This document shows positions 1 to 6,371 of a DNA stretch of 13,150 bases, piece by piece. Position numbers and translations under genes: made by a program. The stretch's first letter is position 1. Every line of letters starts with the position of its first letter. Origin of the DNA: DATEAX01 sp035288145 (GTDB taxonomy: Bacteria; Patescibacteriota; UBA1384; UBA12157; JAENIV01); the NCBI GenBank assembly GCA_035288145.1, contig DATEAX010000046.1:1-13150 (forward strand), written 5' to 3'. The notes under the pieces were generated by a model that was not told the origin of the DNA, made no database searches, and was given only the letters and a program-made list of their open reading frames with translations.

Positions 1-7
1 ACTCTGA

Positions 8-30
8 TACCCCGCTCCTGGAGCGGGGTA
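8..30. repeat. Perfect 11-bp hairpin at the left edge
   Basis: TACCCCGCTCC (8-18) and GGAGCGGGGTA (20-30) are perfect reverse complements separated by one base, so a stem with a short loop is expected. No T-tract follows on either strand, so it is not an ordinary intrinsic terminator. It lies just upstream of the promoter at 38-66. It could end an upstream gene outside the window or be a dispersed palindrome. The stem is read directly; its role is unknown. Confidence 0.6.
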
Positions 31-37
31 AAATGGT

Positions 38-66
38 TTGCTAAGGTTCTCACTTTCTGGTACTAT
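38..66 (+). promoter_or_regulatory. Promoter of the rnhA-like remnant
   Basis: TTGCTA (38-43), a 17-bp spacer and TACTAT (61-66), followed by exactly six bases before the ATG at 73. The intact rnhA promoter at 675-703 has the same spacer and the same distance to its ATG, and the two regions align without gaps. Each hexamer matches 4 of 6 consensus bases. Transcription would start at or next to the ATG, giving a leaderless message. Support comes mainly from the parallel with the second copy. Confidence 0.45.
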
Positions 67-72
67 CATTAT

Positions 73-168
73 ATGAAGATAAAAGTTTACTCTGACGGCG
101 GGGCGCGGGGGAATTTCTATGATATGATTGGGATATGCGCATTGAAATTGATCAAAGCGGAAAAATAG
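73..168 (+). pseudogene. Truncated RNase HI 5-prime remnant
   Basis: This frame reads MKIKVYSDGGARGN and then becomes unrelated sequence, stopping at TAG 166-168 after 31 codons. The 14 residues match the start of the intact RNase HI at 710 (MKITIYSDGGARGN), including the first catalytic Asp, with 38 of the first 42 bases identical. Differences are K/T, V/I and one silent change, so this looks like a diverged paralogue start rather than a fresh copy. The other catalytic residues (Glu and two Asp) are missing. The frame overlaps the start of the gene at 135 by 34 bases in a different phase. It is either a relic cut by the arrival of that gene, or a captured promoter plus leader peptide. Confidence 0.6.
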
Positions 169-605
169 AGAAAACTAATAGACAAACAGTTATTGCATTC
201 TCGAACTCTGCAAGTGGGGTAATCACAATTTCAGCAAAAGACAAAAAAGTACTCCAAAATTTTTTTCGCAAAATTAACAAACCGAAACTTTTTGTCTATC
301 TGACATTTGTTACCGGAGTTTATTTACTTATCAGAGACGTGATTCGGAACGGAGATCAAATTGTCATAGATCGCGAGTATCCCGGATATGAAAAATTTAT
401 AAACCAGAAAATTACTGAACTGATCGTGAATAACTCTAAAATAGATGATATTCGTGTCATCACGCAACAAATTGGTAAAAAATCTAAGGCTCACGATATA
501 GCTTGGGAAATACTTACTTCAAAATCACGCAAGAATATTCAAAAATTAAGTTCGAATAAAATTTTAGAAATTATTAGGGCAAATTTAAAATCGGGGAGTA
601 TTTAA
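135..605 (+). CDS. Hypothetical protein, possible RNase H-like fold
   Basis: A 156-residue protein I cannot name. I have a loose memory of similar proteins opening IDQSGKIE in CPR genomes, not verified here. Visible features: an acidic beta-turn-beta start (Asp6 in IEIDQSGKIE), a basic patch (residues 35-50), a hydrophobic stretch (52-69) that reads better as a buried strand and helix than as a membrane span, a second acidic strand IVIDREYPG (Asp79, Glu81), and GKKSKAHDIAWEI near the end (His120, Asp121). Asp on strand 1, Asp/Glu on a central strand and a C-terminal Asp before a helix is the acidic layout of RNase H-fold nucleases, but this is inference from spacing. No Shine-Dalgarno precedes the ATG. 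Transcription could come from the promoter at 38-66. It follows an rnhA remnant and precedes intact rnhA. Being a gene is likely; the function is not established. Confidence 0.7.
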   Translation: MRIEIDQSGKIEKTNRQTVIAFSNSASGVITISAKDKKVLQNFFRKINKPKLFVYLTFVTGVYLLIRDVIRNGDQIVIDREYPGYEKFINQKITELIVNNSKIDDIRVITQQIGKKSKAHDIAWEILTSKSRKNIQKLSSNKILEIIRANLKSGSI

Positions 606-606
606 G

Positions 607-643
607 CGCCGAATGTTTACGGCGGGTCGATACCCTACCCGAC
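607..643. repeat. Hairpin-rich gap between the hypothetical gene and rnhA
   Basis: CGCCG (607-611) pairs with CGGCG (620-624) around an 8-base loop. Directly after, GGGT (624-627) can pair with ACCC (632-635), or GTCG (626-629) with CGAC (640-643). No T-run follows on the + strand, so this is a poor terminator for the gene ending at 605. It may be the edge of a mobile or repeated unit carrying that gene. Confidence 0.4.
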
Positions 644-652
644 TCTACCGAC

Positions 653-681
653 ATCTTATCATAACGATTTCCATTTGTCAA
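653..681 (-). promoter_or_regulatory. Possible leftward promoter back-to-back with the rnhA promoter
   Basis: On the minus strand TTGACA (681-676) is followed by 17 bases and TAAGAT (658-653). The -35 hexamer sits on the same bases as the rightward rnhA -35 (675-680). It would send transcription through the hairpins at 607-643 and antisense to the gene at 135-605. The -35 is perfect and the -10 matches 4 of 6. No minus-strand gene follows, so it may be fortuitous. Confidence 0.25.
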
Positions 682-703
682 GTCCAGCTTTGATTGATAC
701 AAT
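675..703 (+). promoter_or_regulatory. rnhA promoter, probably leaderless
   Basis: TTGTCA (675-680), 17-bp spacer, TACAAT (698-703); each hexamer matches 5 of 6 consensus bases. Only six bases separate the -10 from the ATG at 710, so transcription should begin at or within a base or two of the start codon. No Shine-Dalgarno sequence is present, which agrees with leaderless translation. It probably drives rnhA-ileS-rodA. Confidence 0.7.
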
Positions 704-709
704 ACTCTT

Positions 710-1156
710 ATGAAGATAACCATTTACTCTGACGGCGGGGCGCGGGGAAATCCCGGGCCCGCGGGGATTGGTTGCGTAATTCAAAATGCAAAATGCAAAA
801 GTCAAAATGACAATGAAAAATGCAAAATTATTGAAATATCCAAATATATCGGAACAGCCACCAACAATCAGGCAGAGTACCAGGCGGTGATTGAAGCGCT
901 GAAATGGCTCACGGCTAACAGCCAACTGCTGACGGCCAAGGGCGAAATAGAATTTTTTTTAGATTCTCAGCTGGTGGTCGAGCAGTTGAACCAAAGATAT
1001 AAATTAAAAAACGAGGGGTTAAAACCCCTGTTTTGGCAAATCAGAGATTTAGTGATGGAATTGGGGGGAAAGGTAACCTTTAAATATATTCCGAGGCAAG
1101 AGAACATCGCGGCCGACAAATTAGTAAATATGGCAATAGACAAAGCAATAAAATGA
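710..1156 (+). CDS. rnhA: Ribonuclease HI
   Basis: Cleaves the RNA strand of RNA-DNA hybrids such as primers and R-loops. The 148-residue protein is a single RNase H domain. The four catalytic acidic residues are visible: Asp8 in YSDGGARGNPGPAG, Glu56 in NNQAEYQA, Asp85 in FFLDSQLVV and Asp136 in ENIAADKL. The catalytic-loop His of Escherichia coli RNase HI is absent (IPRQENIAAD), as in other short RNase HI proteins. Two stretches look like repeat DNA read in frame: residues 25-39 and 68-77 (see the repeat entries). The start is fixed by the promoter six bases upstream and by the family start MKITIYSDGG. The stop overlaps the ileS start as ATGA, suggesting coupling. A truncated relative lies at 73. 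Confidence 0.93.
   Translation: MKITIYSDGGARGNPGPAGIGCVIQNAKCKSQNDNEKCKIIEISKYIGTATNNQAEYQAVIEALKWLTANSQLLTAKGEIEFFLDSQLVVEQLNQRYKLKNEGLKPLFWQIRDLVMELGGKVTFKYIPRQENIAADKLVNMAIDKAIK
782..826 (+). repeat. CAAAATGC-type repeat inside rnhA
   Basis: This stretch is a run of short units such as CAAAATGCAAAATGCAAAAG followed by CAAAATGAC and AAAATGC. It encodes residues 25-39 of RNase HI, rich in Lys, Asn, Gln and Cys, in the loop after the second strand where relatives usually have only a few residues. The same CAAAATG unit occurs at 8956-8962 and 8996-9002, in a gap between genes. It appears to be an in-frame repeat insertion in a surface loop. Homology to the intergenic repeat is inferred from composition and unit sequence. 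Confidence 0.5.
908..940 (+). repeat. GCTAACAGC-type repeat inside rnhA
   Basis: The stretch contains the small inverted repeat GGCT-AAC-AGCC (913-923) followed by CTGCTGACGGCC. It encodes LTANSQLLTAK, between the helix carrying Glu56 and the strand carrying Asp85, a turn that is normally shorter. Similar GCTAACAGC/GCTGACAGC strings are, as I recall, common dispersed repeats in CPR genomes. That it is an insertion is an inference. Confidence 0.35.
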
Positions 1157-4014
1157 GTTTTAAAGAACTTAAACCAACTGAAAAATTAACGGATATCGAA
1201 AATAGAATTCTTGGCTTTTGGGAAAAGAATCAGATTTTCGAAAAATTGGTTAGAAAAAATCGGGGAAAAGAAAAATGGTCTTTTTTGGACGGCCCGATAA
1301 CCGCCAATAATCCCATGGGCGTCCATCATGCCTGGGGAAGAACCTACAAAGATTATTTTCAGCGTTACAAAGCAATGCGTGGATTTAAAGAACGCTACCA
1401 AAGCGGCTTTGATTGTCAGGGTTTATGGGTGGAGGTAGAAGTTGAAAAGGAACTCGGTTTCAAAACCAAAAAGGACATCGAAAATTATGGCATTGAAAAA
1501 TTTGTCGCAAAATGCAAAGAGCGGGCTTTAAAGTACTCGAAAATCCAAATCAAGCAATCTAAACGATTGGGGCAATGGATGGACTGGGAAAATTCTTATT
1601 ACACGATGTCGGATGAAAACAATTATGCCATTTGGCATTTCTTGAAAAAATGCCATGAGCGGGGATTAATTTATAAAGGGCGTGACAGCGTCCCATGGTG
1701 TCCGAGGTGTGGAACGGCGATCTCCCAGCACGAAATTTTGACCGAGGAATACAAAAAAATCGAACATTTGGCAGTCTATTTCAAACTAAAAGTCACAGGC
1801 GAAAAATATCGAAATACTTTTTTCCTGGTTTGGACAACTACTCCCTGGACAATACCTGCCAATGTCGCTTTGGCCATTCATCCCGAATTTAAATATGGTC
1901 TTTATCAAGGAAAAAAAGAAAAATTAATTATACTTAAAGGTTTGGCGAAAAAGGTTTTAGGCGAAAGTTACCGGTTAGAAAAAGAAATAACTGGCAAGGA
2001 TTTGCTTGGTCTAAAGTATCAAGGTCCGTTTGATAAGATGGACAAAATCCAAAAAGGATTTCAAGAAAATCCGGAGACATTTCACAGGGTAATTTCTGGG
2101 AAAAACTTAGTTACTTCCGAGGAAGGCACGGGCATCATCCATATTGCCCCGGGCGCAGGGGCAGAAGATTTTAAATTAAGTAAAGTTAATAATTTGCCGG
2201 TTGTCGAGGTAATTGATGAGGGGGCGGTCTATCTGGAAGGCTTGGGCGAATTTAGCGGTCAAAATGCCAAAAAAACCCCAGAAATTATTATTGATTATTT
2301 AAAAAATTTTGACAAGGGAGTATTTTTCCTTAAAGAGGAAAATTATTCTCACCGCTATCCCACCTGCTGGCGCTGTAAAACTGAACTTGTATGGCGAGTG
2401 GTTGATGAGTGGTATATCAAAATGGACGAACTGCGTGAGCCGATGATGGCAGTGACAAGAAAAATAAAGTGGCTGCCAAAATTCGGCTTAGACCGGGAAC
2501 TCGATTGGTTAAAAAATATGGAGGATTGGCTGATTTCCAAAGAACGTTATTGGGGTTTAGCTCTGCCAATCTATGAATGTCCAAAATGCGGCAATTTTGA
2601 AGTTATTGGTTCCAAAGAGGAATTAAAAGAAAAAGCGGTTGAGGGTTGGCGGGCGTTTAAGGGCAACTCACCGCATCGCCCCTGGGTGGATTATGTTAAA
2701 ATTAAATGTTCAAAATGCGGGGAGGTTGCGAGCCGAATTTCTGATGTTGGTAATCCCTGGCTTGATGCCGGCATTGTCCCGTTTTCGACCCTAAAATATT
2801 TTGAAGATAAAAATTATTGGCAACAGTGGTTTCCCGCGGATTTCATTTGCGAATCTTTTTCCGGCCAGTTTCGCAATTGGTTTTATTCGTTAATCGCCAT
2901 GAGCACGGTTTTGGAAAATACTCCTCCGGTTAAAACAATTTTGGGCCACGCTTTGGTCCGTGATGAAAAAGGCGAGGAGATGCATAAATCAAAGGGCAAT
3001 GCGATTTGGTTTGATGAAGCGGCGGAAAAAATCGGCGTTGATGTGATGCGCTGGATGTATCTTACGGCCAATCCATACGAAAATCTTAATTTCGGTTACA
3101 CCCCAGCCCAAGAAATTTATCGTCGGTTTGTCTTAATAATGAGAAATGTCTATCAATTTTTTATCACCTATGCCAATCTTGATAATTGGCAACCGACCCG
3201 GACAGAATCACCAAACTTATTAGACAAATGGCTTGTCTCGAAATATAATCAACTTCTTTTGGCGGTTACTGATAATCTGGAAAAATACCAGCCCCAGACG
3301 GCGACGACGGCAATTCAGGCATTTGTGGTTGACGATTTATCAACTTGGTATTTAAGACGGAGCCGGAAACGCCGCGATAAAGAGTTTTACTCAACAATTT
3401 ATCAGGTTCTTATCGGCCTCGTTAAATTAATCGCCCCGGCGATTCCCTTTATGGCCGAGGATTTGTATCAAAAAATAAAAACCGCCGGCGACCCCGAATC
3501 CGTCCACCTGTGCGGCTGGCCGAAAGCGGGCAAGATTGACGAGGACCTCTTGCAAAAGATGGCCAGAATCCGGGGAATTGCCGAAATCGGTCATTCAATG
3601 CGAGCCGAAAAGAGGATTCGCCTTCGTCAGCCCCTTCAGGAATTAATTGTCAATGAGGATTTTGATGATGATTTTCAGGAAATTCTCAAAGAAGAGCTCA
3701 ATGTTTTGGAAATCAGACTTGGCAAAGACATTCATCTCGATACCAAGATTACCCCTGCGCTTTTGGAGCAAGGCTTGGTTCGCGACCTGATTCGTCTGAT
3801 TCAGGAATTGAGAAAAAAAGCCGGCCTAATCCCTGCGGATAAGGCAGATTTAGCTTATGAAGGAGACGCCGAACTTGAAAAAATCATCGAGAAATTTAAG
3901 GAGAAAATCGAAAAAAATACTTCAACCCAAATCAAAAAAGGCCGAAGTGAAGTTACGGTTCAAGGCGATTATAACCTTGCGGGAAAGGCGCTTTGGCTGG
4001 GGCTTAAAAAATGA
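1153..4014 (+). CDS. ileS: Isoleucyl-tRNA synthetase, eukaryotic-like type
   Basis: Charges tRNA-Ile with isoleucine in the cytoplasm and edits misactivated valine. In the 953-residue protein the HIGH-type motif is NPMGVHHAWG (residues 53-62). CPRC (183-186) and CWRC (405-408) are likely metal sites. The editing domain contains TTTPWTIPAN (228-237) and GTGIIHIAPGAGAEDF (325-340) with the conserved Asp339. SKERYWGLALPIY is followed by a zinc-ribbon-like pair, C476/C479 and C519/C522. The KMSKS loop is the unusual MHKSKGN (610-616). An anticodon-binding domain and a short C-terminal region follow. This architecture is that of the eukaryotic/archaeal-like class, known in other bacteria to be mupirocin-insensitive; whether this one is insensitive is inference. 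The start overlaps the rnhA stop and the end overlaps the rodA start, each by 4 bases. Confidence 0.95.
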   Translation: MSFKELKPTEKLTDIENRILGFWEKNQIFEKLVRKNRGKEKWSFLDGPITANNPMGVHHAWGRTYKDYFQRYKAMRGFKERYQSGFDCQGLWVEVEVEKELGFKTKKDIENYGIEKFVAKCKERALKYSKIQIKQSKRLGQWMDWENSYYTMSDENNYAIWHFLKKCHERGLIYKGRDSVPWCPRCGTAISQHEILTEEYKKIEHLAVYFKLKVTGEKYRNTFFLVWTTTPWTIPANVALAIHPEFKYGLYQGKKEKLIILKGLAKKVLGESYRLEKEITGKDLLGLKYQGPFDKMDKIQKGFQENPETFHRVISGKNLVTSEEGTGIIHIAPGAGAEDFKLSKVNNLPVVEVIDEGAVYLEGLGEFSGQNAKKTPEIIIDYLKNFDKGVFFLKEENYSHRYPTCWRCKTELVWRVVDEWYIKMDELREPMMAVTRKIKWLPKFGLDRELDWLKNMEDWLISKERYWGLALPIYECPKCGNFEVIGSKEELKEKAVEGWRAFKGNSPHRPWVDYVKIKCSKCGEVASRISDVGNPWLDAGIVPFSTLKYFEDKNYWQQWFPADFICESFSGQFRNWFYSLIAMSTVLENTPPVKTILGHALVRDEKGEEMHKSKGNAIWFDEAAEKIGVDVMRWMYLTANPYENLNFGYTPAQEIYRRFVLIMRNVYQFFITYANLDNWQPTRTESPNLLDKWLVSKYNQLLLAVTDNLEKYQPQTATTAIQAFVVDDLSTWYLRRSRKRRDKEFYSTIYQVLIGLVKLIAPAIPFMAEDLYQKIKTAGDPESVHLCGWPKAGKIDEDLLQKMARIRGIAEIGHSMRAEKRIRLRQPLQELIVNEDFDDDFQEILKEELNVLEIRLGKDIHLDTKITPALLEQGLVRDLIRLIQELRKKAGLIPADKADLAYEGDAELEKIIEKFKEKIEKNTSTQIKKGRSEVTVQGDYNLAGKALWLGLKK

Positions 4015-5105
4015 AACTTCCGAGGATTCGCCTACCGTGGGGGATTGACTGGACTCTTTACCTCGTGCCTTTGCTTCTGGCAATTTTCGGGGTGGTGATA
4101 ATCTTTTCCGTGACTTATTCGACCAAACCCCAACTGATGATTTCCCAGATTGTTTATATTCTATTGGGAGGAGGAATAGCCGTTCTTTTGACCTTTTTTG
4201 ACTATCGGAATGTCCGCAGTTTCTCTTTGATTTTATATCTCATTCTGATTGCTTTGCTGATATTGGTGCTTGTTTTTGGCAACCGCACCCTCGGGGCAAC
4301 CCGCTGGATTGACTTTAAAATTTTTCAGCTGCAGCCCTCGGAAATCGGCAAATTAATTTTAATCATCGTTCTTTCAAGGATTTTTGCTGAAAATTATGAG
4401 AACCTTAAAACCCGCCATCTTCTTTTAGTTTTCGGTCTGGTGACTCTGCCGCTGATTTTAATTTTCTTTCAGCCGGATTTCGGCACGGCGATGGTAATTT
4501 TTGTCGGCGTAATAAGTTTGCTCTTTTTCTCAAATATTAAAAAGATTATTTTGGTCGGGGTTTTGGCAAGCGTAATCCTCGCGGTGCCGATTTTCTGGCA
4601 TTTTTTAAAATCCTATCAAAAACAGCGCATTTATACTTTTATCAGTCCCTCACGAGACCCTTATGGTTACGGCTATAATGTTAATCAGGCAAAAATTACG
4701 GTCGGCGCCGGGGGTCTTTGGGGGCAGGGGATTGGTCAGGGAACGCAGATTCAGCTTAATTTTCTGCCAGTGGCCCACACCGACTTTATTTTCGCCTCCA
4801 CCGCCGAAGCCGTTGGTTTTGCCGGCTCCACCTTTTTAATTGTCGCCCTCCTTTTTTTGGTTATTCGTGTCCTCAATGTCAGCCGGACCTCCAAGGACCT
4901 CTTTGGTTTTTATTTCGCCTTAAGCTGGGGGATGATTTTGCTTTTTCAGATTTTTGTCAATATCGGCATGAATTTGGGGATAATGCCGGTTACAGGCATT
5001 CCCTTGCCCTTTGTTTCTTACGGCGGCTCGTCAATTTTGACGAATATGGCCGCCATCGGCATTTTGCAGAGCATCTATCTTCGTCATCGAAAGATAACAT
5101 TTTGA
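4011..5105 (+). CDS. rodA: SEDS peptidoglycan glycosyltransferase, probable RodA
   Basis: An integral membrane enzyme that polymerises lipid II into glycan strands during wall elongation, normally with a class B penicillin-binding protein. The 364-residue sequence has about ten hydrophobic segments, the usual length and topology. Signatures: GATRWI and LQPSEIGKL (residues 95-115), QPDFGTAM (154-161) with the conserved Asp156, LPVAHTDFIFASTAEAVG (252-269), and MPVTGIPLPFVSYGGSS (325-341). The absence of N- and C-terminal extensions favours RodA over FtsW, though the two are hard to separate by eye. It starts inside the ileS stop (ATGA). No partner penicillin-binding protein or mreB is in the window. 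It is the last gene before the terminator-like inverted repeat at 5203-5267. Confidence 0.9.
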   Translation: MKLPRIRLPWGIDWTLYLVPLLLAIFGVVIIFSVTYSTKPQLMISQIVYILLGGGIAVLLTFFDYRNVRSFSLILYLILIALLILVLVFGNRTLGATRWIDFKIFQLQPSEIGKLILIIVLSRIFAENYENLKTRHLLLVFGLVTLPLILIFFQPDFGTAMVIFVGVISLLFFSNIKKIILVGVLASVILAVPIFWHFLKSYQKQRIYTFISPSRDPYGYGYNVNQAKITVGAGGLWGQGIGQGTQIQLNFLPVAHTDFIFASTAEAVGFAGSTFLIVALLFLVIRVLNVSRTSKDLFGFYFALSWGMILLFQIFVNIGMNLGIMPVTGIPLPFVSYGGSSILTNMAAIGILQSIYLRHRKITF

Positions 5106-5200
5106 AAATAATCAATGACCAAGCACCAATAACCAATCAATGAACAAATCATAGTAACCATAATAGTTTCTCAACCCTAACCATTAGACTATTAACTTTA
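5106..5200. repeat. CAATAACCAAT-type degenerate repeat after rodA
   Basis: The gap downstream of rodA consists largely of loose repeats of CAATGACCAA, CACCAATAACCAATCAATG and AACCATAATAG. There is no open reading frame. This resembles low-complexity repeats I remember between genes of CPR bacteria; no function is suggested by the sequence. Confidence 0.45.
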
Positions 5201-5202
5201 AG

Positions 5203-5267
5203 AAGCCCCCGTTTGACATTTGACAAAAAATTAAGTATAATAAAGATAAATACACGGGGGCTTTTTT
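5203..5267 (+). terminator. Inverted repeat with T6 tail enclosing the rplU promoter
   Basis: AAGCCCCCGT (5203-5212) and ACGGGGGCTT (5254-5263) form a perfect 10-bp stem, and the T-run continues to 5267. The 41-base loop begins exactly at the -35 hexamer of the next promoter and ends beyond its expected start point. A transcript reading through from rodA could form the hairpin and stop at the T-run. A transcript born in the loop lacks the left arm and would not. The long loop is unusual for an intrinsic terminator, so a DNA-level operator flanking the promoter is the alternative. Confidence 0.5.
5213..5241 (+). promoter_or_regulatory. Consensus promoter of the rplU-secE-nusG-rplK-tsaC unit
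   Basis: TTGACA (5213-5218), 17-bp spacer, TATAAT (5236-5241): both hexamers match the sigma-70 consensus perfectly. Transcription should start near 5248, giving a leader of about 34 bases that contains ACGGGGGCTTTTTT. Unlike the rnhA promoter, it leaves room for a leader with a weak AGAGGA just before the ATG. Confidence 0.85.
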
Positions 5268-5281
5268 GAAATAGAGGACCG

Positions 5282-5557
5282 ATGGAAAAAGGGCCAAAAT
5301 TTGCTATTATAAAGACGGGCGGCAAACAATACAAAGTCCGTCAAGGAGAAAGATTAAAGATTGAAAAACTTGTCTCCAAAGAAGGCAAAGTTCAGTTTGA
5401 GGATATTTTTCAGGGCAAGAAAGTTTCTGCCAAAGTCCTCGCCGAAGGCAAACGCCCCAAAGTCAGGGTTTTAAAATTCCGGCGCCGAAAACGATATAAA
5501 AAAGTTCAAGGTCATCGCCAGCTTTATACGGAAATCCAAATCGAGAAAATTGAATGA
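5282..5557 (+). CDS. rplU: Ribosomal protein bL21
   Basis: A large-subunit ribosomal protein that binds 23S rRNA. At 91 residues it is somewhat shorter than the roughly 103-residue E. coli protein. It opens with FAIIKTGGKQYKVRQGE (residues 7-23), the family start, and ends with the basic signature FRRRKRYKKVQGHRQLYTEI (residues 66-85). AGAGGA (5273-5278) lies three bases before the ATG, a weak and closely spaced ribosome site. The stop overlaps the secE start as ATGA. The usual partner rpmA (bL27) does not follow; secE does instead. Confidence 0.95.
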   Translation: MEKGPKFAIIKTGGKQYKVRQGERLKIEKLVSKEGKVQFEDIFQGKKVSAKVLAEGKRPKVRVLKFRRRKRYKKVQGHRQLYTEIQIEKIE

Positions 5558-5742
5558 TCAAAAAAGCGATTAATTATTTTAGCGGTTCCTATGAGGAATT
5601 GAAGAAAGTCGTCTGGCCTAATCGTAAAGAGATTCAGAGCCATACGATAATTGTCATCCTTTCGATTCTAATTTCCATGGGCATTATTGCCCTTCTGGAT
5701 TTGGGACTTTTCAATTTATTGGAACTTCTTATCAACAAGTAA
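5554..5742 (+). CDS. secE: Preprotein translocase subunit SecE
   Basis: The small essential subunit that clamps the SecY channel in the inner membrane. The 62-residue protein has the family layout: an amphipathic N-terminal helix, the signature ELKKVVWPNRKEI (residues 15-27), and one transmembrane helix (about 31-58). This is the minimal single-span form seen in most bacteria. It is coupled to rplU by a 4-base overlap and lies 13 bases before nusG, keeping the widespread secE-nusG pairing. Confidence 0.93.
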   Translation: MIKKAINYFSGSYEELKKVVWPNRKEIQSHTIIVILSILISMGIIALLDLGLFNLLELLINK

Positions 5743-5755
5743 TTGGGTTGGACTT

Positions 5756-6370
5756 ATGACCAGACAGACCGCAAAAAAAGAGACTGTTAAAGAACAACCG
5801 GACAAATCAAAGCCGAAGAAATTTTTAAAGACGCAGAAACAAACCGGCGATCGCGGCTGGTATGTTATCCACACCTATTCCGGTTACGAAGAGCAGGTGG
5901 CCGAAAATTTAAAACAACGGGTTGATTCTTTGGGGATGCAGGATAAGATTTTTAAAGTTTTGGTGCCCAAGGAAAAGCAAATTGAAATCAAAAACGGCCG
6001 CCGAAAAACGGTGGAGAAACGGATTTTTCCCGGCTATGTTTTGGTCGAGATGGTTGTTGCCGATGATTCCTGGTATATCGTCCGTAACACCCCCAATGTT
6101 ACCGGTTTTATCGGCTTGGGCGTCCGGCCGACGCCGATGTCCGAAGAGGAGATTGAGCGGATTCAAAAGAGAATGGGGGTTGACGAACCGAAGTACAAAA
6201 TTGAATTTAAAACCGGCGATTTGGTGCGGATAAATGACGGACCGTTCAAAAGCTTTGAAGGCAAAGTCACGGATATTGACGAAGACAAGGGAAAAATCAA
6301 GGTTTTGGTCTCAATGTTTGGCCGGGAAACGCCGGTGAGTTTGGACTTTTTGCAGGTGAAAAAAGTATAA
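5756..6370 (+). CDS. nusG: Transcription termination/antitermination factor NusG
   Basis: Binds RNA polymerase and modulates pausing, termination and transcription-translation coupling. From the ATG at 5756 it has 204 residues. A Lys-rich N-terminal tail (1-32) precedes the NGN domain, which starts at GWYVIHTYSGYEEQVAENL (from residue 34) and includes FPGYVLVEM and NTPNVTGFIG. The KOW domain begins at FKTGDLVRINDGPF (151-164). The frame stays open upstream to 5687, but those 23 residues overlap secE and resemble no NusG, so 5756 is the better start. There is no clear Shine-Dalgarno sequence. Confidence 0.94.
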   Translation: MTRQTAKKETVKEQPDKSKPKKFLKTQKQTGDRGWYVIHTYSGYEEQVAENLKQRVDSLGMQDKIFKVLVPKEKQIEIKNGRRKTVEKRIFPGYVLVEMVVADDSWYIVRNTPNVTGFIGLGVRPTPMSEEEIERIQKRMGVDEPKYKIEFKTGDLVRINDGPFKSFEGKVTDIDEDKGKIKVLVSMFGRETPVSLDFLQVKKV

Positions 6371-6371
6371 A

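Noticed and set aside
73..605. RNase H-hypothetical protein fusion
   Set aside because: The remnant and the 135-605 gene are in different frames and the remnant stops at 166-168; a fusion would need a frameshift for which there is no slippery site or other evidence.
5687..5755. Upstream extension of nusG
   Set aside because: These 23 codons overlap secE in another frame and match nothing in NusG; the ATG at 5756 gives a normal protein.
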